Origin: Adiantum capillus-veneris
Taxonomy: Eukaryota; Streptophyta; Polypodiopsida; Polypodiales; Pteridaceae
Direction: 5' to 3'
Length of the DNA: 64,000 nucleotides
Assembly (NCBI GenBank): GCA_014529385.2
Contig: CM043959.1
Coordinates: forward strand, 49,855,122 to 49,919,121
A model generated the notes under the pieces. That model did no database searches. It saw only the letters and a program-made list of their open reading frames with translations, and was not told the DNA's origin. Position numbers and translations under genes: made by a program. Numbering within the stretch: the stretch's first letter is position 1; the number at the start of each line of letters is the position of its first letter. Shown piece after piece: positions 23,018 to 34,800 of this stretch.

Positions 23018-24750
23018 CCGATCACAAAATCATGCTGTAGTGGCTGGCCACCACTGCAACTGGATGATTTTGTTACTTGGGTACACAAATTGAAGGATAT
23101 TTGAATTTAGATTTGAAATGGGTACATGTTGACAGATGTTTGGATTTCGGTTTGGAATGGATATATGTTGATTTTCTATCACGATAGTATTTAACTTGAG
23201 AGTGATGGGAATGGATTATTGAATGATGAGTGTGACCAATGATATCCTGATTCATCAGGGTATGACATATACTGCATATTCTAGTGGTATGTAACACTAG
23301 AATAGGCAGTATGTGGATGACGCCAGGCATAAGCAATCTTGTCTAATTTTATGAAATTTTCTTTTACTATTTGATACGGATTTTTAATCATTGTTTTTCA
23401 CAAGTATTTTTTGCAGATTTTTATCTTCGTAACTGAGGACAGTTGCTTTCCAACGGAGAGGTATGTTATGGAATTGATATTTTACTATTTATTGCAGTTG
23501 ATAGGTGGAAAATACTTGACCGAGCTAGGCTATTGCAAAAGGATACTATATTTTCTGTACATTTTATTATTCAAGTGCTCTTTTATGAGCTTTGGCCATT
23601 TATGACCGGTCGGCCAGTTTGTACTCAATTTGACCATTTAAGAAATCTATAAATCAAATATGTGCAAAAGGGAAATGGTCACTCTTGCACGGGAGAGATT
23701 GCACCTAGTGTCTATGTCTTCTTCTCTCCTCTCCTCTCTTGTCTCACCGTGCCGGCATAGCACTCCGCTCTAGGAGGTGCATCTACACGTGCTCTTTCGA
23801 TCTATCCCGCATTCTGTCTTTCTCTGTTCGTGTTGTGCTCGACTATGTATTTATGTGAGTCGGCAGGTACGTAGATTTATTCATTTATGTCTTGCTATGT
23901 GCTACTTTGGGTATTATGCAGGGCAGCAAGGCTTCCGGCTGTAGCAATATAACCTCATACAAGAAAACAAGTCAAGTACGTACCACCATTCAATGTCACT
24001 CATAGATGCATCATGAATACAGTATCCTTTCTCAAACAAAATACATGAATGTGTGCATGATGCATAGCTAAACCAAATAGTATCAGGCTTTAAGATATCC
24101 CTATAACCTTAAGCATCGTCTCTAATACCATGTGAGAGATACCCCTCCCAGGGGTCTATGATGATAATACACAATTTATACTTTTATACAATTTTTTCAT
24201 ATATAATTTCCAATATACATTATAGTTGCAGAAGCATTTTCATACGAGAGGAGTTTTCAGCATGTTATGAGACTAGGAACCTTCTTGTTTGTATGTGGTT
24301 TTAACAATAATTGGGATAGCTGGTGTAATGGTTATTTATGTGCTCTCTATTTGATTTTACTAATAGTGAGTTGATGACGATTTATAGATTGGAGTTTTGG
24401 CACTTGAAAAAGAGTCACTAGCAAATAATAACCCTCTTGGCAATTTTACCTTTGCACAATATTTTAGACGTTTTATTCAATAAGACGCTATGGCTGCTTG
24501 TAAGTAGCTCTAGTAAAACTCACCCTCATGGGACATGCAATAAGTGATGTGGTCCACTCAAGTACTAAAGTAAACTAGGTGTAAGAGAGGGGCCTCCAAT
24601 TTTGGCACCCAAAATCTTAAATAATAAATTAAATATCAAACTCCACAAGAAGGGGTCCGTGGAGTTTAAGACTACGATTCTAGGCCATTCACTTGCAAGA
24701 TTATTTTCTATCCTCTATTAGACTATTCTAAATCATGATGTGTACTCTCT
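23018..24750. other. Non-coding stretch, nothing identified
   Basis: No supported gene. Minor features: two adjacent, diverged ~45-bp repeats around 23090-23170, a pyrimidine-rich segment at 23720-23750, and a phrase at 24319-24334 that resembles the 5' end of a tRNA-Gln gene but lacks the rest of a tRNA. Confidence 0.4.
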
Positions 24751-25284
24751 AATCATGTCTACATCTCTTACAATCTCTTACACTCTATCTTTGTCAAATC
24801 TATTCTCTTTAAGTGTGTGTTGTCCTAGTTTAGGTGGTTTGTGTGTGTGTGTGTGTGTGTGTACTTGGAAATTGGAGGAGATGGTAAGAGGTTGACAGGG
24901 AAATGTGCAAGCAAGATTGAAATTGGAAGCAACCGTTCTTCCCTTCTACTCCTAGCAATGGTATTGGAGCTTTAAGTTCGAGAGAATCGACAATCAAAGT
25001 TAAATGTTAAGGAGAAATCATGTCTACTTCTCTTACAATCTCTTACACCCTATCTTTGTCAAATCTATTCTCTTTAAGTGTGTGTTGTCCTAGTTTAGGT
25101 GGTTTGTGTGTGTGTGTGTGTGTGTGTGTACTTGGAAATTGGAAGAGATGGTGAGAGGTTGACAGGGAAATGTGCAATCAAGATTGAAATTGGAAGCAAC
25201 CGTTCTTCCCTTCTCCTCCTAGCAATGGTATTGGAGCTTTAAGTTCGAGAGAATCGACAATCAAAGTTAAATGTTAAGGAGAAA
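24751..25284 (+). repeat. 265-bp tandem duplication
   Basis: Unit 1 (24751-25015) and unit 2 (25016-25284) are nearly identical, each containing a (GT)n tract and ending GTTAAGGAGAAA. Each unit holds TAGCAATGGTATTGGAGC, which looks like an LTR end (CA) followed by a degraded initiator-Met primer-binding site. The duplication may therefore be of an LTR-leader junction. The few differences suggest it is recent. Confidence 0.85.
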
Positions 25285-26140
25285 TTTATGACTTGTCAAC
25301 ATTAAGTTCCCAAATCATGTCTCATCGACAATCAATCAACAAATTAATCAATTAATCGTGCTTTAGGATCATCAAAATTTAGTATGTCAAGATTTTAAGT
25401 GAAAGTCAAAAGCTAAAATTATGGATTGTGAAGGTGAAAGGGCAAGAGTCAAAGAAACAAGAGATTTTGAAGATATTAAAAAGCGATGATTCAGAATCCG
25501 ACATCAAAGTATTCTGAAGAAAATTGTGAAAACCAAAATCTGGTGTAGGTAAAGAATAACAAGAAGAAATAGCTCTGAAGAAATTTTGAGTTTGGCTGTT
25601 AATTCAATGGAGTTGTGAAGCGGGGATAAGGTAAAGGAAAACTTTGAGATCTTTCAAAAAGCTTCCAAGGCTTATATGAGAACTTGAAACCGATGGAAAC
25701 TAAGCAATTCGGAGTCCATTAAGTTTCTCAAAAATTGTAGTGGACTCCAAGCTTTCTACTTTTTGCATCTGTAATCAGGAATACTTCAAGAGAATCAAAT
25801 GAAGAAGCTCAACCTTAAACAGTTTATTGCATCGGATTTCAACCCATGGAAATCAATCCCTTGCATCTCGTACAGCTCGTCAAACTGACTGTGTTGAAAA
25901 TTTCTCAAAACATAGTCTACAAGGTTTCTCAAGAAAACTAAGTAAGTCCACCTTCTGGGTCATGGGATTTAAACCCTTTGAATTGGTGCCATCATCCTCC
26001 CTTTTCCTGCGCGTTGTCGCTCTCTACTTCTGCTCACTACCCACCACAGGATTTATACTATTTTTTCTAGGCTTGAAAAAGTTATGGCTTATTTTAGCCC
26101 TTCAAATTGGTATGACTTGCCAGATTTGACTGCCCATTGA
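25285..26140. other. Non-coding stretch, possible decayed leader/gag
   Basis: This follows the duplicated primer-site-like sequence on the plus strand. It has a coding-like Lys/Glu-rich composition but is closed in all frames. I see nothing definable. Confidence 0.3.
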
Positions 26141-26144
26141 ACCC

Positions 26145-27225
26145 TTAATGCCACCCCTTCAAATCCTAAGCTTCCGAGAAGTATAAGCTACAGGCCTTCC
26201 TTCTTGAGTAAGGACTCCTCCTAATGCAAGGTTAATAGCATCTGTGATCACCTCGAATTCTTGGGTGAAATCTGGAAGTTTTAAGAGAGGTTCTCAAGCA
26301 AGATACTCCTTAAGCTGTTTGAAGCAAGATTCATGTTTTTCTTCCCAAAGTATCGTAGCTCCTTTCTTTAGCAAGTCGGTTAGTGGTGCAGCTTTAAGAG
26401 CATAGTCCTTTACAAAGATCCTATACCACCCTGTGATACCTAAGAACCCTCTGAATTTGGTTTGTGAAGTAGGTTGAGGCCATTCCACAATATCCTTGAC
26501 TTTGTCAAGGTCAACAGAGACTCCTTCAGGTGAAATGATAAACCCTAAGTAACAGACCTTAGGGGTAAAGAAGGTACATTTGCTTTTCTTTGCTACATCT
26601 TATTTCGCCGTAAAAGCTCTAACACTTTCCTAACATGTCCTTCATGCTCTTCTTCTGATTTGGAATAAATTAAGATATCCTCAAAGAATACTAGAACAAA
26701 ATCGTCCAAGAATTCTCTAAAGATATCGTGCATCAGATGATTGAAAGTTGCAGGAGCATTCGTAAGTCCAAAAGCCATCACTGGAAATTCGTAATGACCA
26801 TAACGAGTGTTGAAAGATGTTTTGGAGATATCAGCCTCCTCGATTCGAATTTGATGATAGCCAGATCAAAGATCGATCTTTGTGAATATTTTGGCTCCAT
26901 GTAATTTGTCCAGCATCTCATCAATATGAGGAATTGGATATTTATTCTTGATGGTAACCTGATTTAAGCCCCTATAATCTACGCAAAGTCGAAGAGAGCC
27001 ATCCTTTTTCTTTTGGAAGAGAACAAGTGCACCCCATGGAGATGTACTAGGTCGGATAAACCCTTGCTCAATCAACTGCTTGAGCTGCTCCTTGAGTTCT
27101 ATAGCCTCTGGAAGTGACATCTTGTACGGCGCTCTTGAGACTGGTTCACTACCTGGAAAAATTTTGATTTCATGGTCTACCTCCCTAGGTGGTGGTAGTT
27201 CAGAAAGTTCAGTGGGGAAAACATC
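26145..27225 (-). pseudogene. pol: Element D: reverse transcriptase and truncated RNase H
   Basis: Minus strand, broken by frameshifts into pieces. The RT N-terminus (26866-27120) has [40 protein letters not shown] and FTKIDL. The palm (26593-26781) has [14 protein letters not shown] and [10 protein letters not shown], so the catalytic FDD is FED. The thumb/connection is 26294-26488. The first third of RNase H (around 26150-26290) includes the catalytic Asp region and ends abruptly near 26145. Integrase and the 3' LTR are missing, so the element is truncated on its left. Same family as element A. Confidence 0.88.
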
Positions 27226-28278
27226 CGAAAGTTATTCTAGCCACATTGGTTCACGGTTGGAAGAAGATTTTTCTACTTTGTTTAGCTTGACTACAAAAAT
27301 TTGTTGACCCTTGCGTAACCCTTTCAAAAGACGATTAGCTTTGACCAAGTAAGCTTTTGGTCGTCCATTCTGGCCTTGAATAGTGACTTCTTGACCTTGG
27401 TTGTCCACAAAAGTAACACTTCCTTGGGCACAATGGATATTGGCATTATGACTGGTTAACCAATCCATTCCAAGAATTCCATCATAGATTCCTATGGGTG
27501 AGGTTCTAAAAGTAGCAAAAGTAGAATATTCTCCCAACTTGAAATCTATTTTTCCCTCAGTGTACTGAGATAACACCTCCTTTCCATTGGATAATTCAAT
27601 TCTCATCTTTCTTGCAGGGTGTTGATTAAATCCTAACCTCCTTAAACATTTAGGTGACAAGAAAGAATGAGTACTACCACAATCAATAAGAAGATCAAAT
27701 TTTTCACCTTGGTGATTTGCAGGTGTTTGAATGATAGCATATTGTTGTCTTGCTCTTGGGTTATCAATTGCAGCATGTAGAGTTGCTCTTTCCTCTTGTT
27801 CTTCTCTCAATGTTGGTTCTCCTATGATAGCATTGACTCTGGCAGCCATTCCGCGCCCTCGACCTCGTCCTCCATTTCTTCCTCCACGATTTATTATTTG
27901 GCATCGTCCTCTAGCTCGATTAGGTGTATTTGTTGCGGAGACTCGCCTAGGACATACATTCCTGAAATGTCCTAGCTCGTTGTATTCATAGCATCTAAGA
28001 TCTGCATTTTGAGCTCCATTTGCTGAAGCTACAACTATTGGATGAGTTTGGTGAACTGGGTGAACTTGCCTTTGGTTCCACATCATAATCCGTCCTCTTC
28101 TTCTAGCATTCCTTGTATTTCCATTTCGTACCCTTTGAGAGTTTGACATCTCTTTAGCTAAGGGTTTAGCTCTTAAAAGAGAATCTTGCAAATTTACAGG
28201 CCTCATGGCTTCTAGACCTGTATTTAAAGGAGCATTTAGCCCTTGGCAGAAACGGGCTACTTGTTGATCTGCGGTCAT
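27226..28278 (-). pseudogene. gag-pro: Element D: gag C-terminus, nucleocapsid and protease
   Basis: A 348-codon open stretch on the minus strand. It contains the gag capsid C-terminus (QQVARFCQGLNAPLN), a CCHC-type knuckle with the second Cys replaced by Tyr (CYEYNELGHFRNVC), an Arg/Gly-rich linker (GGRNGGRGRGRG), and a retropepsin whose active site reads DCGSTHSF instead of DSG/DTG. The flap-side block PIGIYDGILGMDWL follows. The frame ends at 27232 just before RT. Altered zinc-knuckle and protease residues indicate a decayed copy despite the long frame. Confidence 0.85.
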
Positions 28279-28690
28279 TGGCGGAGAATAGCGCCTAAGA
28301 GTTACAAATTTGGATTAGTATTCTTCCACTGTAAGATGAAACTGACGTAAGTTGAAGAATTCATTCATCTTAAGGGATTTGTGTGTAGGTGGAAGATAAC
28401 GTCCTTTAACATCATACTTAATGTCTTCCCAAGTTTGAGTGTTTTGAGCTACTTGATTATCTTTGCAGTGTTGTTTTCACCCAAGCTTGGCATCCCCCGT
28501 GAGACGAAACATAGCCAACATTGCTTGGTTATCGGGAGTAGTACCAACAGCAGTAGCAAAATAATCCTCCATCTCTTCGAGCCACACTTCAGCATCACGC
28601 TCAACTAGGTCTCCTTCCCCTTTGAAAGAGGGAAGTTTAGCTTGCTTGAGAAGTAGCTTTTTCTCTTGAAGATATGTGTACACCACACTC
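28279..28690 (-). pseudogene. gag: Element D: gag N-terminal region
   Basis: Minus strand. The open part (28477-28686) reads KLPSFKGEGDLVERDAEVWLEEMEDYF, abbreviated here by its ends: KLPSFKGEGD and EVWLEEMEDYF. This is a typical N-terminal capsid pattern of gypsy gag. A frameshift or stop between 28279 and 28477 separates it from the rest of gag. Confidence 0.75.
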
Positions 28691-28865
28691 TGTGCAATAT
28701 AGATTAAGTGAAACTTTATTGGATACTCTAACTTTAATCCACTTTAAGGCAAGACTTGATCAGAAAATAATTAAAAAAAAAGATAATATTAATCCTAACT
28801 TTATTTATATACACATTATTTACTACCAAGGTTGGCAGTCTTTAGGTACAAGGATTGTAATGTCT

Positions 28866-29258
28866 CTATATTTTGAGTTTAGTGACTACAAAAGGATAGG
28901 ATAAAGGATCAAAATAATAAGTTTCTTTTGACCCTTGAAAGCTACGAGATACACATATGGGTCGAATCCTACCACCATGGATAACTTTTGTAACTTGGTT
29001 ATAGACCCATTGTGTCTGAGATATCTTTTCTCCTCCCAAGGTAATGGTAGCATCCGGATTCTTAGTACCAATGAAAAGATAAACTTCGATGAATTTTAAC
29101 TCCTCTGCCCATCGAAGTTTCTTGAGGTTGGTATCCATGCACCATATCTTGTCAACATCCATGTTATAGATTCTTCCAGATGGACTCCAGTTGATGCCCC
29201 ATCCTCTATGCACACTTGGGATAGGTGGTGCAAACACCCTATTCAAAATCATCATCAC
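28866..29258 (-). CDS. Hypothetical 130-aa ORF between primer site and gag of element D
   Basis: Open on the minus strand, 5' of gag and 3' of the primer-binding site, so it lies in the leader of D. The product is mixed alpha/beta-looking with many aromatic residues (GWGINWSPSGRIYNMDVD, YLFIGTKNPDATITLGG). I do not recognise it. The long, uninterrupted frame in an otherwise decayed element is notable. It could be an extra ORF upstream of gag of the kind known from some Tat/Ogre elements, or an inserted foreign fragment. Confidence 0.4.
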   Translation of the reverse strand: MMMILNRVFAPPIPSVHRGWGINWSPSGRIYNMDVDKIWCMDTNLKKLRWAEELKFIEVYLFIGTKNPDATITLGGEKISQTQWVYNQVTKVIHGGRIRPICVSRSFQGSKETYYFDPLSYPFVVTKLKI

Positions 29259-29487
29259 CCTTTTTCAAAACTGATAATTTGGTGATTGGCATGCATTTTC
29301 AAACATGATGGTGAACACGTGGAATTTATGGTAGGATGAATGAACATTTTCCTGTACCAGGAAAGTTCAGTCTTCAATACCATATAAAAACTCAAAACAA
29401 TTTTTCTAGGTTCTTCTATTATTTCAATCATTCACATCCTTCAATATCCAAACATCAATCTAAAAACCTCCCCAAGCTTTAACCTAG

Positions 29488-29500
29488 GCTCTGATACTAG
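29488..29500 (-). other. Element D primer-binding site
   Basis: On the minus strand TAGTATCAGAGCC lies directly next to the LTR edge at 29501. It matches the initiator-Met primer site TGGTATCAGAGCC with one change. Confidence 0.8.
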
Positions 29501-31160
29501 TGTGAGGTCCCTGCCCATTTTTGAGAGGAGCGGAGTACCTTTGATAGGTCTCCAATCGTGAAAAAGAAAAACCAACGGAAATTTCCTTAGCTACTACGTA
29601 GCCACGGGCATGAAATGTTAGTGAAGGATTGGTCCTATCTCGCTATGGTGGAGCGTGACCGCCATAACCGTATCTAAAAACTATCTATAATCAATTATAC
29701 CTAAAAGTATAAATCTTAGAGTGACCAACCTGTGCGCTTTTTTCCCCATGTTTCAGAAGCACAACCGCCAAGGTTTGTCTCTTTTAAGATTTATGACTAA
29801 TAAAAAACATTTTTAGCATTGGAAAGTTACCCGACTCATCGGGTCCACCCGTCCATAGAATGATACCGTCGGGGTATCATTCTCCCACTTTCCACACCAC
29901 ACTCACCCTTCTTTTGTTCTCTAATTACTACTACACTGTTTAAACATACATGTTCCTTTACTTTATTTATGATACTGTTTCGTTAAAACAACCCTTCAAA
30001 CAGTATTACAAACAATAGTCAAACAAGAAGTCGTCCAATTTTAAACCAACAACCCTTGGATTAGGTTCACTCAAGAATCTCTACTGGCGCTATTATGTCC
30101 GATCGGTATATACATTATTTATAAAAACCCTTGTCCTCATGAGCGTCCCATACCGCTCGACAAGTACACATTTTGCTAATCTGAACGTACTTCCGCCAGA
30201 GCAACAACGGTGTCAATTTGGGCGTCATCCTCACGCCACAACAAAACAAACCTGCAGTATCCAGCTGGGCTAATCTGGGTGTACTCCCACCACAGCATCA
30301 GCGGTGCCATCCTAGGCGTCATTTCACGTCTCGGTAACTGCCACATAATACTAGCGCTAATAAGTAGAGAGACTTGAGAGAAACCCTACCAAAGGTTTTG
30401 GACAAACATTCTTTCCTATAGCAACCAGTTTAGCTAGACAATCTTTCCTACTGGTCAAACATATGCCAAGTTTCTTGGGGTTAAGCCCTTGGTTTCGGTC
30501 CATGTTTTCTTTTCATAAGGTAAATAATATATTCCTATGGTCTCGCATATGCAATGATGCATAACTTGAAACTGCAATACTAACCTGTACCATAGCTCCG
30601 ACTGATCCGATTGGTGGAGACATAACATGTTCCGCAGGAGTTCCACCGTTACTTGTACCAGCTTCATGATCATTAGCGCCTTGTGTTCGAGCACGCTTTG
30701 GAGCTTTTTTTTTTGTACTACACTTACGTTATACACTTAGAACTTTAAATTGGTCAATTTCCCTAGTAGTCTCCTTGTTTCCAAAGAGAATTTGTAATTT
30801 GAACCCTCACCCACTCGGATTCACACTTAGTGTTGTTGTTCTATATCTAATTTCTATACATCAAATATTTGTTAATCTTAATTAATCAAAAATTAAGTGT
30901 GTAAACTACGAGTGAAATTTTAGGACTACATTACTTTTATGCATGACATTTCTAATCCAATTCTAACTTCAATTTCTATACTTCAACTAAATCAATTTTT
31001 TAATATTTTTAAAAATTCTACTTAATCTAATTGACAATAAAATTGTTGAATGATAATTTCATCATGTATAATAAGAATATGATGAGTTCTCTTATGTATT
31101 AACTTTCAAATAACTATGCATAAGTTAATAGTGAAGATGTACTAACTAGAGAGAGTAGGT

Positions 31161-31715
31161 ATACTTAGAGAGATTAGAGTAAGAGAAAACATATACACAC
31201 ATCTTTTCTAAAGTTAATTGAATCTTACTAATCCATTAGAAGATTAGAGTAAAAGAGAACACACACACATCCTTTTCTAAAGCTAATTGAATCTTACTAA
31301 TCCATTAGAAGATTAGAGTAAAAAGGGAACACACACACATCCTTTTCTAAAGCTAATTGAATCTTACTAATCTATTAGAGAGATTAGAGTAAGAGAAAAT
31401 ATACACACACATAATTCCTAAAGTTAGTTGAATCCTACTAATCTATTAGAGAAATTAGAGTAAGAGATAGAACACACACACACACATCCTTCTTAAAGCT
31501 AATTGAATCTTACTAATGTATTAGAGAGATTAGAGTAAAAGATAGCACACACACACACATATCCTTCTTAAAACTAATTAAATCTTACTAATCTATTAGA
31601 GAGATTAGAGTAAGAGATAGCATACACACACACATAGCTAATTGAATCTTACTAATCTATTAGAGAGATTAGAGTAAGAGATAGCACACATACATCATTC
31701 CTAAAGTTATTTGAA
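31161..31715. repeat. Eight-copy minisatellite (64-75 bp units)
   Basis: Units start with AGATTAGAGTAA-like text at 31171, 31241, 31310, 31381, 31452, 31527, 31602 and 31666. Each contains a (CA)n stretch followed by AATTGAATCTTACTAAT and TATTAGAG. Unit length varies mainly with the CA run and small deletions. It sits in the transcribed part of the element D LTR. Confidence 0.9.
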
Positions 31716-31859
31716 TGCTTAATTAATACGCACCTTATTAGTCCACTATAGTTTTCGCTCTCTTAGTGGTTTGTGGACGCCTTCTCTCTAAGAGAAGTGG
31801 CAGCACTTCGTGAGCGCTATAGAGGCAATCTCTATGTCTAAAGTGTGAGCATGGATGCT

Positions 31860-31869
31860 CTATTTATAG
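31860..31869 (-). promoter_or_regulatory. TATA box of element D 5' LTR
   Basis: CTATAAATAG on the minus strand. It is preceded by A/T-rich sequence and followed about 30 bases on by a GC-richer leader (31730-31830). Orientation agrees with gag and the primer site of D. Confidence 0.55.
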
Positions 31870-32412
31870 TAAAAAAGAAAAGGTCCAGATTTTTTCTCAA
31901 AGAAAAAATAATTTTTTTTTACATTTTTTTAAATTAAAAAATATTTTTTTTTTTCCTCAAGAATCATACCCGCGTTTTTGGTACCCTTGTGGTACCCATC
32001 AGCTTGACCACTTTGTCATTATCATCAAAAGATATGGCCACACAAGCCCTCCTCATTAAGATTAGTGAAGACTAGCCTCTCCTTTTCATGTGACAGTGTG
32101 TCCCACTTTGTCCCCTCCTATGTGAGTCCATGTGCCTTCATTTGTCATCCCTGTGTATTCTTTTGTCTTTATAATTATTTTATTTATTTCTTTATAATGA
32201 TAATTTACTTTACATTTTTAAGTTAAACTTTACAGTCTTATATTAACTTTACAGTAGTAAAAGAAAATTCTACAATCAATAAATAAGTCTTACAATAAGT
32301 TAATTAGTAATTCATATAGTTAAACATGTCAAAATTTTGTAGCGTAAATTTTAAATTCTAGGTTTTCTTAGCCTACGATTCATAATTTGAACTCGAATAT
32401 CTTAAATAATGA

Positions 32413-32755
32413 GTGATGGAAAAAAAAATTCAAATGCGTAATAGAACTTGTGTGAAATTCGAAAGTAGAGACCTTACACTTGTAGAGCACCTTACCGTGC
32501 AAATCCAATTGCAAATAGGAAGATACAAACTCAAATCAGTGACTTGCTTGATCGAGGACTTATATGGCCTAGTAGTTACCTTACGACACTCCAGTACTCT
32601 TGTTAAGAAGAAAATGGAACCTTTTGTATGTGTATTGACTACAAGGCTTTAAACAAGATCACCATCAAGAATAGGTTCCCTACTCATAGAGTGGATGATC
32701 TGTTAGACAAATTGAAAGGGGCAAACATTTTCATCAAAATTTATGTAAGATCCCC
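32413..32755 (+). pseudogene. pol: Isolated gypsy reverse transcriptase fragment
   Basis: Plus strand. The open 32628-32750 part reads MCIDYKALNKITIKNRFP and then DDLLDKLKGANIFIKI, a clear RT N-terminal palm segment. Frameshifted sequence upstream (32530-32627) fits the preceding RP(S)S...VKKK region. It stops dead at about 32750 and nothing else of the element is attached, so it is a small orphan fragment. Confidence 0.75.
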
Positions 32756-33690
32756 AATTTTTGGGTCTCTTTTGAAAATAAGAAAAATAACTTTCAATGT
32801 CTATTTTGTCAAATTCCGGTTTAGAATGCTTGCTTGACAATATTGTAAGGTTCTAAGTGAAAAGCAAGGTCGTTTCCATCTTCTAGTAGATCAGACAGAC
32901 GTTTGGTTCAGTTTTGAAAAAATCCGCTATTTTTAGCATTTTCATGCTTTTTATGCTTTTAGGTGCTTTTTTTGCAAGAAGCAGGGTCAGATCCTCAACT
33001 ATACGTGTTCCTGGGAAGCTATGGCTCAATTTGTAAAAATATGCTTTTTGAGTGCTTTTCAACTATTTTTAGATTTAAATAATTTTTAGTACTTTTTAGT
33101 GAAAAGCAAGTCCACTTTCTTATTCTAGTTGACAAGGAAAACCTGTGGTTGAATTTTTGAAAATTTTACTTTTTTTTCTCCTTATGCTATTTTTAGCTTT
33201 TCGTGCTTTTCGGGGTTTTTGAAAAGCAATGTGCTTTTTAGGATGACCTAAACATAAAAATATTAATTTTAGTCTTCGTTGGATTTAAAAATGTCTACAT
33301 TGAAAAAAAACAAGATTTTTACGAGAACTATTTTTATAAAAAGTAGTACCGTAAATATGCAAGGGGAGTGCGAGAAAGTCATAATTATGTCAGATATCAT
33401 GGTGCAGCATAGTCTAGTCTCATTAGTTGGTGGTCAGATACTGTTCAATTGGTCAGTTTTACTGTAAAAATCGAATGGTAAGTGGGAGAGTTGACCACCA
33501 AAAGCCAAGCCTTGTTTTTAGAAAAGTCCCAAAAGTTGTGCAGCTATTCTTGGCAGTGGGATCTCAGAACATTGCTCTCTCTAGAAGAATCAATTGTGTG
33601 AGTTGTTTATGTGAAGTTGAAGAATTTCAGGTCTACAACTTCAAATAGCATTAAAAGACTGTCAACCACTCAATCCGGTTGGAGCTTATG
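32756..33690. other. AT-rich stretch, no gene seen
   Basis: Closed in all frames apart from short ORFs. Phrases such as GAAAAGCAA and TGCTTTT recur many times (around 32855-33235), in both orientations, suggesting internally repetitive, decayed sequence. It abuts the 290-bp tandem array. Confidence 0.4.
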
Positions 33691-33699
33691 CTTTAAAAG

Positions 33700-34800
33700 T
33701 TATATGGACTAGTGGGTAAACTTAAGGACGCATTTAAAGTAAAATTTCAAGAGTTTGCAAAAGCTCAAAATATTTACTTTTTCTTGATATTTTAGACCAA
33801 ATTAAGTTTTGAATTGACTTAAGAGGCTTGAAATAGATCATAAAAAGATTGTCCACTGAAGACGTTGAAAAAAGTGCTCATTTTAGGCCAAAGTAAATAA
33901 TCGTGATTATTTACTTTCAACTTAAAAGTAATCAAGGTTGATACAAGAGCCTCTATGCATGTGTACAAACATCTTTTGTAAAGGCCCATAGAATTTGGAT
34001 CACCAAACTGACCAAAACCTTTGTAAAAATTAAAATCAGTACTGATTGTCAAAAACTTGAGTGTGAATTGGAAAACTTTTGTTCAAACTTAGTGAAACTT
34101 GACTCAGAGGCTTAATATATTGAAGTGTTAAACAAGTGTACATGCTTTGTTTACCAAAAATATGCAAAAATATGTCAGAAGTAAATAATTGCGATTATTT
34201 ACTTTTGTCCTATTTCTGAACTTTTTTTACCAACCCAGCATACCAGTAGTTTTAGCATGTTTTATTAAGCCCACAATCAAATTTGATAAGATTTGGATCG
34301 TTGAAGTAGAGATTGTGGCCAAATTTGTAAAGTCAGTCTGCAGACACAAAACTGTTGACCATTTGAATAGGGATTATCCGAACTTGATGAAACTTGGATA
34401 GGGAGCTTAAGTTGAGCTGCTTAACCATTCTGTGTCAACATTGTGGCAAAAAGTTGCACAAAAATAGTAGGGGTAAATAATCGCGATTATTTACATCTGC
34501 TTTACAAAATTGGATATTTTTGCACATTTGAGTATACCACAAAAGTCAAGCATATCAAGTAGACCACACAAATCAAATTTGGTGAAATTTGGATCACAAA
34601 AGTGAGACTTAAGCCAGATTCTCAAAAATTGTTGATAACTTGGACATTATTTGTTCAAACTTAGTGAAACTTATCCACGACCATAAGAGGTTAAATACTT
34701 AGCAAAACAATCAAAAAAGTGTAAAAAATTGAACAAACTAAATAATCACAATTATTTACCTCTGATACACAGAGACAAAATTTTAAACTTTTGAGCTTGT
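33700..34800. repeat. Diverged ~290-bp tandem array with a conserved 22-bp palindrome
   Basis: Four units, recognised by a near-perfect palindrome (half-site GTAAATAATCG) at 33893-33914, 34181-34202, 34473-34494 and 34738-34759, with spacings 288, 292 and 265 bp. The third copy is a perfect palindrome. Between palindromes the units share phrases (ATTTGGATC..., TTCAAACTTAGTGAAACTT) but have diverged strongly. The array lies just upstream of element E and might be part of its leader or LTR. Confidence 0.75.

Larger units (their letters stand above)
29501..32400 (-). repeat. Element D 5' LTR (right end approximate)
   Basis: The inner edge is set by the primer-binding site. A minus-strand TATA box lies at 31860-31869. 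Everything from there to 29501 (2.3 kb) would be R/U5, which is unusually long and carries an eight-copy minisatellite. The U3 start is not resolved; a plus-strand RT fragment begins by about 32413-32530, which caps it. No second copy is in the window, so the length cannot be confirmed. Confidence 0.5.

Noticed and set aside
24316-24345. tRNA-Gln gene (GGTGTAATGGTTA phrase)
   Set aside because: Only an A-box-like phrase is present; there is no anticodon arm, B box or acceptor pairing.
31161-31715. CRISPR or rRNA spacer array
   Set aside because: Units are contiguous 64-75 bp minisatellite copies without spacers and no rRNA is nearby.
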